From positions 60,299,392 through 60,363,391 of the forward strand of contig CM055101.1 of NCBI GenBank assembly GCA_029204225.1: 64,000 bases of DNA, in the 5' to 3' direction. Shown piece after piece: positions 28,786 to 41,100 of the stretch. Under the pieces are notes generated by a model, which was not told the origin of the DNA, did no database searches, and was given only the letters and a program-made list of their open reading frames with translations. Numbering within the stretch: the first letter of the stretch is position 1; each line of letters opens with the position of its first letter. The position numbers and the translations under genes are program-made. This DNA is from Diphasiastrum complanatum. Lineage: Eukaryota > Streptophyta > Lycopodiopsida > Lycopodiales > Lycopodiaceae.

Positions 28786-31197
28786 TTGCACGGAGCAAAC
28801 CAGTGTTGACTAACCATTCAAACTTCACAGAGCTAACCATTTGTAAGCAACCACGATAAATTAGCCATGACACAAATAGACTGTAAAAAAATATATACAT
28901 CTCATCTGATGCCACTGTACATGATGCTAAAATGTGTATCGATATCTACAAGTCTGCGCTAAACAAATCATCCCTCTGCGTGCCAGATGCATCTGCAGGG
29001 GTGTCAAACACAAAGTCTGGCTCGGAGTCTGGAGGCATCTAGGACTCCTCTAGGTCTGGGCCAACGCCTGCCAAGAGACGACTAGAAAAATCATCAATGC
29101 GTCCCCTCTTGGCTGGCCTGCCTCTGGGTCTACCGGAAGGAACCCTCTGTGGTACACTCCTGCCTGAGGGTCTCCCTCTGCCACGGGGGCGTCTCTGGGA
29201 GGAACTGCCTGCCTGTGATGCTCTGAGTCGTCTCTGCGCTATATGTCTCTGGGCAGCAGCCTCTGTCTCCCTCGCAAACTCTAACCAGCCATCATCTGAA
29301 AGGGGGCGTGATGCGGGGGTACTGGGTGGGGCACGTGGACCATCCCCTGCTAGGTCGACCGTCTCGTCTGAATCATATGTGGGCTCATCATCAGAGGAGG
29401 GAAATGGAACGTCAGCAGGGAGGGTGGTGGTCTCATCGGCATCGGCATCATCCTCAGGATCACCCCGCAGAGCACGCTGAACAGCATCGTCCGAATCAAC
29501 CTCTGGCTCGTGATCTGCCGCTGCAACCAGACACTCATCGGGATTGACCTGCACAAGTCAATCATTCGTGAGAATAGCCGAAGCAACCGTGAGGGCATTA
29601 AACTGAATGTCTCAAACCAATACGAAAGCAAAACGACAGAGCAACAAAATATACCTGCAGCAGTAGGGCGTGTGCGCTTGCTGCCCTCATGCTCTCCGTG
29701 ATGCGTCGAACCACTCTGGTGTTGGTGTTGCAGTACACCAGGTCATTGCACCACTCCGTCATCAAACGGTTCCGCCTGTTCGTGTGAACAAGGCTGAACG
29801 CTGACCAGTTTCGCTCGCAAACGAAAGCAGAACAATACTGCATCAATTGGCAACAACTCGAGTGAGTACCGACCTTGTAGAGAAAATGCGAAAACTGGTT
29901 GGATGAATGAGTCAAGACAACGTACCTGTGAAAGGACTCAGAGCGCGAGCGTCCTCGGGTCTGGCTGTCCGGCGCCGTAGCTCTCCCACCATGATACAGG
30001 CAAGAGCCTGTTCTCTCGAACACGTGCAAGGTCCTCGCCGAACAGCCCCAGAGAGTGCTTGCAATTATGCAACGATATGCTTGAGTACACTTGAGCCTGC
30101 GCAAGGAAATTTAACGAACGACAACGTACGATAGATCAAGAGTTTACCTATAACCAAGCCTCTGCACCTCGAGCCTGCTGCGGAACCCAGTGTCGTTGTT
30201 GAGGAGGCGGATGTATGCGAACCAGTCCGCACGTAGCTCTGCATCGTCGTACTACCTCTCGCTCTGAAAAAGCAGATGCAGTATGTGGGCCACACTGTGA
30301 ATGGGCTGGTGAAACTTCTCCCATCGCCGCTGCCACAAGCGCCTGATAGGCTCCAACCTGTGGACCAAACCACGCGGAGGCAACAGTTACATACCATCGT
30401 GTTGCGGCACCAAGACGAAACAGAGTGCAAAATGGAAGTAAGGATGGTGAGACGGAAAAAAGTTATACTTGGCAGGGTCCAGCTCGGAACGCTGGAGAGA
30501 CTGGCCTATGCGGTCCATGAACTCGTAGATGAGGCCCATCGTGCACCCCTCGCGATCAACGAGCCTCAGAACAGAGTAGATGGGGCGCATGATGTCCATC
30601 AGCTGCTGCATATCCACCCAGAAAGGCTCCATGAATAAGATGTCGTGGAAGGCCAAGCCCTCTGGGGTCATGGACAGGTCCATGGCGGTGAACTCTGCCG
30701 AAGTGGCCATGTGCCTCAATTCACCCTTGAGCTTGTGTAGCCGCTCAAGCATGACGAACTGGTAGGCGAAGCGGGTGCGAGCGGGGTACGGACGCAATTT
30801 TTTTTTAAATTTAAAAAAAAAAATTCGGACGCGCCCTGGCACGTCCTCGTCCGGACGCGAACGCAGACGCGCGTCCGCGTCTGCCATCCGCTTCCTTAGA
30901 TATATATATAGATATATATCAGACATGAGGGTCTAGGCCAGGTGCGGCCATTTCGCGTCCGCACCCGTGCCCGCGCATGTCCGTGCCCGACCCCCAGACG
31001 AGGGGTCAGGCGCGCCCATTTATTTTTTATTGGACGCGTCCAGCGTCCACACACGCGCCCAGGACCCAGATGCAATTTAAGAGTGAGAGAGAGGGAGAGA
31101 AAGAGGATGAGAGAGGGTGTGTGCATGTGGGTGTGTTGTGATTTGTGTGTGTGTGTGTGAAAGGTGGTGATGTGTGTGTGTGATGGTTTGTGTTGTC

Positions 31198-31248
<51 letters not shown>

Positions 31249-33425
31249 TGAGTGAGTGAGAGGGAGGAGTTGTGTGTGTGTGACATGATGTGTGTGTGTG
31301 AGTTTAGGGTTTAGGTGTGCGTGCTTGGGTTTAGGGTGTAGGAGGAGAGAGAGAGAGATATTGGATTTGGGACGAGGTGGAGATGTTGCCCGACAAAAAG
31401 TGCGTTGCCCTTTTTGTCGGAAAGAGTTGGGAGGGAACGCGTCCCGGGTACGAGCACATTTGGGAGGATTGCGTACCCGGTCCACAGGGGGACACTATGG
31501 GATCGGCGTTTGTACATCCATCCCCGCTGCAGAGAGGGCTCGCATTCTCGACACATATACTGAGCCAGGTGTTGAGGCCGGCGAGCCATCCACATCCACT
31601 GGTGCACCCACTATCACCACCACCACCGCACCCGCCTCCAATAATAATAATAATATATTATACCCATAATGTTTCTAATCTTAATTAGTTTAATTTCACC
31701 TATTTAAAGCCGTTTTTATGCCATTAAACTGAAATTTTTTTTAATTTTAGAAAAATTTGCGAACACATTTAAAAACCAATCAAAATAGTAGAAAACCAAA
31801 ATCGAACGGTCAGATGTGCAAATGTAAATCAACTACAAAATTACACCATTTTACAACTTGTTGTCGCCCCCCCTGACCCCTTGGCGACACAAGTGGGGGG
31901 TGTTGGATATCTAACGTGACTGAACCAATACCTTCGAAACATGAAGATAATCAGGCTCCACAACCAACAAGAATATGGGTGCCGGTTTCATTTGCGGCTA
32001 AGTTGAATCTAATGAGTGAATTAGTGAATCAATGCATCATGGATCAATGAATCCGCAATTCCTAGGTATTATAAGGGATAAGTAGGCTCCTACATTACAT
32101 AAATTTTTTTGCAAAAATTACCATCAAAAGATCAATTTTTTTTTACACCCATATTGCAAAAAAAAAAAAAGCGAGTTGGACTCAAAGGGGGGCCGGGCTG
32201 CCTATGATTGGCTGCCTATGTTTGGGAGGATCATTCTTCACACCACCCTTCTAGGTTCATGAGCTTGGAGAGAGGAGCTTGTGACATTGATAGATAGGGC
32301 ACTATTATAATAGAGCAACATTTGCATTATATTTAACCCTTTAACTATCAAAAAGGCCTCTGAAATGAAGGTTCTGAAGAACTTACGGAGGGAAACTACG
32401 GTTGTGTGAATAGTTAAATCTAGCAAATAAGGCTAAAGAAATAATAAAAAGAGAAATTTCCCAAAACTATCTACTTAACTAAAAGTACAATTGTACTATT
32501 TGGCTTCTTTACAGCCATGGCAATCAGAATTCTAGTCATTCTCATTCAAGCCAAAGCAACTTTCCATATGCTATTGAATAAACCAAAATTGAAGGAGCTC
32601 ACCTCTTCAGTGTGATTGATGGGGGCTTTTGCATCATCAACAGTAATGGTCCTACTTGCTATTGCTACCTGTATTATCATATTAACTCATTTAGCATTAC
32701 TTTTCTAATCTAAATACAAATATGGTGAACAAAAGATTCTCAACTTTTCCATCTTGGAACCATGATGGTAGAACATACTTCAAACAAGAATTTAACCAAT
32801 GAAATTGATTACTAGCCAACTCTATGGCAAAGAGCTGGAGAAAACCACAAGTGAACGAATCTACATAAAAGACTAATTTACTTCATAATAGAAATTTGTA
32901 TAATCTAGGATACAAAGAAAGAGCATAAGGAATGGCAAACAACAAAGTATACATGAAAATTTGCAAGTTGTTCAGCCTCCTCAAGAGCAAGTTGGCGCTC
33001 TTGTTCCTTTCTGAACTGTTCACATACAAAACAAAACAAAGGAGAACAATGAGAAATTCGAAGATATCAACTATCATTTTTCTGAATGAAATCAATATAG
33101 GATACTGAGACTATAGCTAGCAATACACGGTTTCATGGTTGAGCGTGTGAGTAGCCTAGTTAGTGAAATGCTTAAGCTAAACCAACAAGATTATAAACTA
33201 GAACTTCCCATGTCAATAGAAATGTATCATGAGCATACACATCACGAGCAATCTTCAGCCTTTCAAGGATCATGATAGTACCTCCATATGCAATAATGAA
33301 TATTTTCAATAGAATTCAAGACTTGTTGAGCTTCAAGTTAATGCGTACTTACACGTGACTTAACTCAAACAAATGATAACAATTACTATCGAGAGAAAAC
33401 AACACACACACACACACACACACAT

Positions 33426-33457
<32 letters not shown>

Positions 33458-33467
33458 ATACATATAT

Positions 33468-33508
<41 letters not shown>

Positions 33509-35061
33509 TTTATAAATGTCTTTTCCAAGCCAAAAGGCATATAAGACAAATAAGTACATATCAAGTATGTGGACCACCTGGGAGCGTATGAAAAACGTCT
33601 CCAAAACTGAAAGAAAAGCATATATAGTAAATCTAAACACAAATACCAAAGTCAACTAAACCAACAGGTATGAAGCCAGAAATGGCTATGTATAATCGAA
33701 GCAAGCCGTAGATCACGTCCTGGAGGTGATGCTGCTACTACTGTTGTTGCTACTACTGAAAAAAGATGTAATACAAGCTGCAGTGGGCAGTGAGACTGAG
33801 ATATACTGCCGACGTCGAATGTAAGAGGGTCGTCTCCTCGTGGTAGGACAAAGAGGTCTAGCTGCTGGGTAATGCTGAGAGGTGCGTTGTCTCTGATCTC
33901 TGTGGGAAGTCGTGTCCTCATCCTCGTCATCATCATCTGAATCTGGGACTGGTCGTGAACGTCGTCTGGAGAAAAAGGAGGTAATCTGAAGCTGTGTGAC
34001 AAAAGCAAACTGACGCCGACGCTGTAGATCCCGTCGTAATAGAAACATCTCTCGAATCATAAGTGCAACACAGCGTGGATCTTCATAGGTAGCAAGTGAA
34101 CGCAGTGTAACTAGTGTATCCCTGAAGAAGCAATAGTATCTCCCACAAATCTCATAATAAGCTGGGCAAATGAAAATAAAATGCTCCTCAGTCTCTACTG
34201 CACCTAGGGAACACTGCTAGCAGATCCTGTCCTCTCGTGGAATACCCTGAAACCGACCAATCTCAATCTCAAGCTGGTGTAAAGACACATGGAGCTGACC
34301 CAATATGAATCTGAGACCGTGTGATAATCCAGATCGTAGGTAAAGTGGTGGAAGTGGGGACCCTGATACATTTGTCTCAAAAAAATGAAGTCGATAAAAG
34401 TCGGGTTTGACACCCAACTAGCCATGCCAGCCTCGCTCAAGGTAAGCTCTATAAATGAATCGTCTGATGTAGTCATGGGTACTAGAAGGAAGAGCAGTGA
34501 TAGAGATACATAGCGCTGTAGGAGAAACGATGGTGTCAAAAAGCCGACACTTACTCGAGGCATCTCGAATAGACTTACGGAAGCAAAATCTCTCCATCTG
34601 GGCAAGGGAAGCATGGCCTTTCACAAGTCTATTAGAAGCTACCTGTCTCATACTAAATATAGGACCAGTAAAAAGTGTGCCCAAGTAAGTGTAGGATGGA
34701 ACAATCTCTAACGGCCGACTGTCAAAATGGAGCTCCTGTCTCAACATAAAGCTCCTGGAAGTGTTGATGACCATCACTTTGGTCTTCACAATGTTCACCC
34801 CTGGGCCCCATCTGGAACAAAAATCATGAAGACAATCAATCTGTCTCTGTAACCCCTCTCGAGTAGGTGAAAGTAGAACCACATCATCTGCATAAAGAAG
34901 AATAGCGATCAAGATGTCACCGAGTCTGCAATCAGAACCACCGCACTGCTCAATGACTCTCTCCAACTCATCAATATATAATCCAAAAAGTGTAGGGGAG
35001 AGGGAACATCCTTGCTTCACCCCAATAGTGCTCATGATCTGCTCTGAGATACCTCTCACTC

Positions 35062-35126
<65 letters not shown>

Positions 35127-38100
35127 ACAAAAGTAAGATCAATTTATTGTCGAATGATAGTGAGATGATAACCTCCATGACTAATCTATTGCAATTAAGG
35201 TGAAGCTATGCTGGACTAATCTCCCTACAAAACTAAGAGTGTTCCCACTATTAGTATAATGAAAACTTTGAAGCCACAAAATGGAAGTGTGGATGCTATG
35301 CTTATGAGATATTGATTTTGTAGAAGAAAGAAATGTCACAAAATGCATATTTTTAAGAATAAGTCCCAAAATTGTACATGCCAAGAAATAAGTCTAAGAG
35401 ATGTAAAGGTAAGGGAATACACGTTGATTGTGAATCAAATCGCTATGTGAATGGACCAAGAATGGCCGATGTTATTAAGCGGCATCAAAAATAACCACAT
35501 CACTTGATAGTAGACAATAAAAGATGAATCAAACAACATTCTCTTATACAGAGTACCGAATGAGCATCAATCAATGACAATGGCTAGTGAATGAATCTCC
35601 CACAAAGAACTAGAGATAATTAGATCATAAGCTACCAAATGGATAGAGCAATACCTACTTATACTCTAGAGACTGTGGTTGTTATCCCAAGCACACATAG
35701 CACAATGACATGTAAATCCCTATAGCCCATATGTGACTTTCTACAATCTTGTCCACATGCTAAATAGCTAAAACAAATAAAGAGCCTTAAATAAAAAATT
35801 GACCCCATGAAAATCATGATTCATTCTGAAGGCCCCATATTGTTAGAGAGACAGAGAAATGATGAATTGCAAGACCTAGCTATGGAGTATCTTAACTTCA
35901 ATACTAGATCAACCAAGAAAGCTTGAGAAACTTACCTATGGAAAACATCACATACAAGGAGAATTGCATAAGCACCTCACAACACCAAAAGTTAGAAGAG
36001 AAAATGAATTGCTAGAGAGAGAGAGAGAGAGAGAGAGAGGAGGGCGTGGGTCCTCCAAATGAGGCAAGCACCTCAATTACATGCATGGAAAGTCTAGGTG
36101 TCAACCGTATGAGTGAGCCACTTGGCCAACTGGGCCACTTGCACTAATTAACTCAACTTACAAAAGGGGGGTCTCATGTATTTAATTCATAACATGCCCC
36201 ATGAGTTATGTACAACTTACAACTTAATTAGTGCTTAGCCAAAGGGGTAAAATAGGCATTACTATTTAACAAGAAACAAGACTTAAAAATTCCACTTTCT
36301 TTTCTTGTTGAAATACGGAGTGAGTCACAAAATTTTGCACTAAATGGCCGCCAAGAACTTCTTTTCAAAGGTCAATTCACAAAAAAGCATCAAAAAATCA
36401 CAAGCCTAGTAGAACTCAAGGATAGCCAGTTACAGATAGTAGTAGGCAACCTCACACTAAGCCTCAATGTTTAGTACTTTCAGGTTGAGCTACCTTAAAC
36501 ACCTACAGAACCAATGCAACAATTTGATTTTTTCAGTTAGCCTAGGGAGCACAAGTAGATGCTCATTGATTTACATCACCCATAATTGTCACGTTCATCA
36601 ATATTATTAAATCTGCTACTACAGCATTTACCCCAATGTGGGTGGTAGTAAAAGCACACAGTAAAATAAATTGTAGATGTAGGTGCAACACAATCAGTTC
36701 ATAGTCTCCCCTAATGAGCGTGTGAAGCGAGCAAGCCTAAGAACTAATAATGGTCATAAGTGCCTTGATATTGCAACAAAGGTGGAAGATACATCATTGT
36801 GCTCCCAAGTAGCTGCTTTAATAGGTCTACCATCCCACTGAACTAAGTTTTGGCTTGGTCCTTGCCGTCGGATATGCTAAAACTTCACCTGAAGTATAGC
36901 ATCTATTAACAATAAGAATAGCTATGAATCTGCAAGGGACCTAGCATTATGGGTCTATGAACTATATCTAGGTCCATAGTTACACGGAATCGTTTAGCGC
37001 CGGTTTGAACCGAAATCTGGTTTGACCCGGAAAAAAAAAAAAACCCACAAAAAATGTTTTATAAAAAAAAAATTCCAATTCAAATCAGTTCAAACCGGAC
37101 AAATCGGCCCATCGACCTGATTTGAATTGGCTGGTAACCTTGTCTAGCTCCTCCTCCTGGTCCTCCTAGTGGGGGTTGGCCTCGTAGCCTCCTACACATG
37201 CTCCTCATCATCCCCAACCTCTAAGGCCTCATCAAAAGAAGACCCCTGGCTCTAATCCTCGCTCTCCTTAGTCTCTTCAATAGAGCTATTGAAGCTGCTC
37301 TCTGAATGCTGCTGAGCAGTGGCAGCCTGAGTCAGTCGTGATGCAACTCGACTCACAGGTCCTGCACATAATGATTTGCAACTATTACAAAGTACCCATT
37401 GCCCAAAATTGACTCAAGACCCAAGAGGTGACATGGATAGTAGAACCTAGATAGTACAATCTTGAAAGTTGATTGAAATACAAGACTCAAGTAATCAAAT
37501 TTCAGTTACCAAGCAAGGCTCAAGCCCACTTGATCGTGCAACAACCTCTCAATGCAAGAGGGCATATATATCCTCCTCCTCTGACGTAGGTGGTAATCAA
37601 GAACCTTGCCAATGTAGATTTCGTTAAATTTTACTTAAAGTTTAAACAATTCACATATCCACGACTAGTCATCAACTCATGTCACATATGCACAAATTCA
37701 CAAATTACAAATGGTTCATGAATCATCAAAGTTCAAACTAGTCAACTTTCAACTTTCAAGACTTCAAGTACGAAGATTCAAGTGATGAGTTTCAACATTG
37801 AGCACTGTAGTTCAAACTCAAGCCTCAAATACAAAGTTTCAACAATTACTTGCATGAGTTCTTTAGCCTCCCTAATATTATCTAAAAGGCGTAGGTTTAA
37901 ATGCGCAAACACTAGTCTCTCTAATTGCTCTGTGAAGAACTTGTTTCTCTCCTTGTTGTGTATGAGGGAGTAGATGCTCAAGTTCCTCTCACAAGCTGTT
38001 GTGGTGCAATCCTGTGAGAGGACTCTCAATGCAATGCGTTGTAGCCTAGGGGTGCACCCTCCATACTTGTCCCACCAAGACACAAGCCTCAAGTGGACAA

Positions 38101-41100
38101 CTCTATCCCGTGTTACGACCCTCTGATATGTGAAGCGGTCTCTGCAAAAAATTGTGAGCTCATCATTGCAGGCTTGCTACTCCTCATCTAGTATGAACCT
38201 CTGGAGGTAATCAAACCACCCATCCTCAAGCTCATGATAATGGAACTACTCTAGACCACATTTCTTCCATAAAGGATGCAGCACATGGGCAACTACATAT
38301 AAAGGCCTGTGGAACCAGTTCCGTTGGCTCTCCCACTTGGCCTTTATCTCTTGAATCCTACAAACTAAAAAATGAATGTCATAGATTCAGATTGAGAAGG
38401 ATCCAACTTCAAACTTGAGACTAGATTTGTAAAATGGAAAATTAAAAGGGCTTATAGTACATACCTGGCAAAACTCAACTCAGCGTACTGATCAAACTGC
38501 TCACCCAACCCATCCATAAACTCGTAGAGAAGGCCCATGGTGGACCCGTCTCTATCTGTGAGTCGTACAACACTGTGGAGTGGCTAGAAACCAACAACAA
38601 TCGACCTTGCCAATGAAAAAACGATGGTCTCAAATCTCCTAAATCGAGACTCGGTCAATCCGCTCCAATATAACCATAGGTTAGAAACAACCATCTATCT
38701 GAGGATGTGGTGTAACTTTAGGAGCTGCTCCAAGACTATAAATATGAATGCAAACCTAAACACATCGCAAAATTTAAATTTTACAAATTTTGAACAATCA
38801 TCAAGTTCAAACTTCAAAGCAAGAATCGAGGTCCAGATAAGGCTTGAGCTAGCTACTGATTTCTAAATCTTAAAATCCAAACCCATATTCTAGCATTAAG
38901 AATGAGACATCTATCATCAAAAATCGAGATTTGAAGTTCAAACCTCATGGGAGAAGGTCTAAAATTTTAAAGAATCAAGTCACAAGTGTATGATGCTCAC
39001 CTTCAATGACCGTCGGAGGAATCTCTCTCTGGATAGCTCCTGGTCTCGCAATCATGCTCGATAGCCCTGGAGGTGCCTGTGGGCATGGTCCGACCTAATA
39101 TTCATGCAAACAAAGGAGTTACGCTGGAATATGCACTGGACCGCCTGGTAGCTCACACATCAATAATTGCACGTCCATCGTTTTGTGCCCGAGCTACCAT
39201 ATCCCGAAGCAACTGTGACATGATCCCATACAGGATCTCTACTTCTCACCATGACTCTCAACTTCTAACTCCTAACTCTCCTAACTTCTAACACTCCTCT
39301 CACCTCTATTACCTAACTTTAAACTCTAACACTCCTAAAAACTCTACTACCTAAAAGATTAACAATTTCACACACCTTTCTTGCCTAAATTTACACACAC
39401 ACACACACACACACACCTCCTTCTCCTATTCTCTCTCTTAACTCCTAGCTCTAGCCTCTCTACTTCATCAAACTAATAGTAGTGACTAATATTACTAAAC
39501 ACCTAAGTTCTAACTTCTCCTAACTTCTAATGTAATTTCTCTCCTTCAAAGTGCATTTAACAATGAAGGTTAACCTAACGCATTGAACCGTTTCCTCTCA
39601 TCTAGGTCTTGGGACCCTCTTTCTTTCGGGCCTTAAAGGGGACAAAAAGTAACTCAATGGGAGCCCTAAGGTACCCAAACTTTCCTCTTGGCCCCATCAT
39701 AGTCACTGGTGATTGTGAAGGGACTACAAGTGGTACTAGATAGGTGGGCCAAATATAGTGGTCGTGCACTTGTGGGCGGCCTCTCATTAACTTTTTTTGC
39801 TACTTCTTGTTGTGGTTTTACTTTTTATGCTAGTGGTCTTGATGTGAATGGTTTGACTAAGACCGACGGACTATATATTTATCATCATTTGAAGTTAATC
39901 ATTGAAGAGATTGGGACTGAAAACATAGTGCAAGTTGCAACCGACAAATGTCACAAATTATCTTTGTGTTGGTCAAATCTTAGCAAATGAATGTCCAAAG
40001 AAAGTTTCCATGCACTGCACATGTCAATGTTTGGATCTATTCTTTGAGGACATTGGATGGAAAAATTCATTTTTATAGACAAAACAGAAGATTATTGCAT
40101 TTTTTGCTACTCATTCTAGAGTACTTGCATTGTTTCGTAAGGTGAGCACTCATGAGCTTATGAAACTAGGTGAAACAAGGTTTGTGTATGTGTAGATTTT
40201 TTTAGAAAACCTATTGGATGTAAAAGCAATCCTTTGGGATTTGGTGGTTACTAAAGTGTGCACAAGATGAAGTCATCCATGCCAGGCTTCGTGGAGGAAA
40301 TTGAGAGCATTGTGCATGGTCCATCATCTTAGGAAGATGGAAAGAAGATGCAAAAATTGCGTGAATCTGCTTTGAGGTTGCTCGCGATTGTGGATAGTGA
40401 GGGAGGCTCGGTCTAAGACTGTTATTTCGAAAGAAATATCATTATTTAAAAAAAAAAGAACTTAAACTGCACGATCTAAAGGTTGAAAGCAATGAGAATT
40501 GTTTGATTAGTTTGAATGCTAAGAGAAAGGACATCAAAGGAGGATGGGCTGTGCGATGCATTGCACACGATCCCAATGACATTGAGCGTGCAAAGGCTTT
40601 GGGTCCTTCCAAGGTGGACAGTGAGCGAAACTTGATCTTAGACTGTTATCTTGCATGAAATATCCCGACTCTCAAAAACTTTAACTTAACTTGCACAATC
40701 TAGAGGTTGAAAAAAATGAGAATCGTTTGATTAGTTTGAATGCTGAGAGAAAGGATATCAAAGGGGAATGGGACATGATCCCAATGACATTGACAGTGCA
40801 AAGGCTTTGGGCCCTTCCAGGGCTCAAGCGTGAATGACCCACATCTATATTATCAAGAGCTGTAACCAACTGAATGTAAGTGACAAAAGATAGGATCCAT
40901 TTACAATGGGGAGTAGTGAATTTTGCTACGATGATCTAGTGTGGTGCGGAGTGCCTAGGATCTGTCGCATATTGGATCCATTTACAATGGAAAGTACTAA
41001 ATTTTGCTACGATGATCTAGTGTGGTGCCTAGGATCTGTAGCATACAATCCAGGGAAAGCATAGACCTTGGCAAGTAGGCAAATCTCATTCAATCCCACA

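Larger units (their letters stand above)
10706..32601 (-). other. intron 6 of the FAM192A-like gene, 21.9 kb
   Basis: Bounded by donor GTGAGC after exon 6 and acceptor TTTCAG before exon 7. It contains a LINE, nested gypsy elements A and E, LTR F, tandem repeats, two foldback elements and hAT remnants. Confidence 0.85.

Noticed and set aside
29097..29480. 127-codon plus-strand frame
   Set aside because: Antisense of the GC-rich hAT transposase tail, which has the coherent hAT context.
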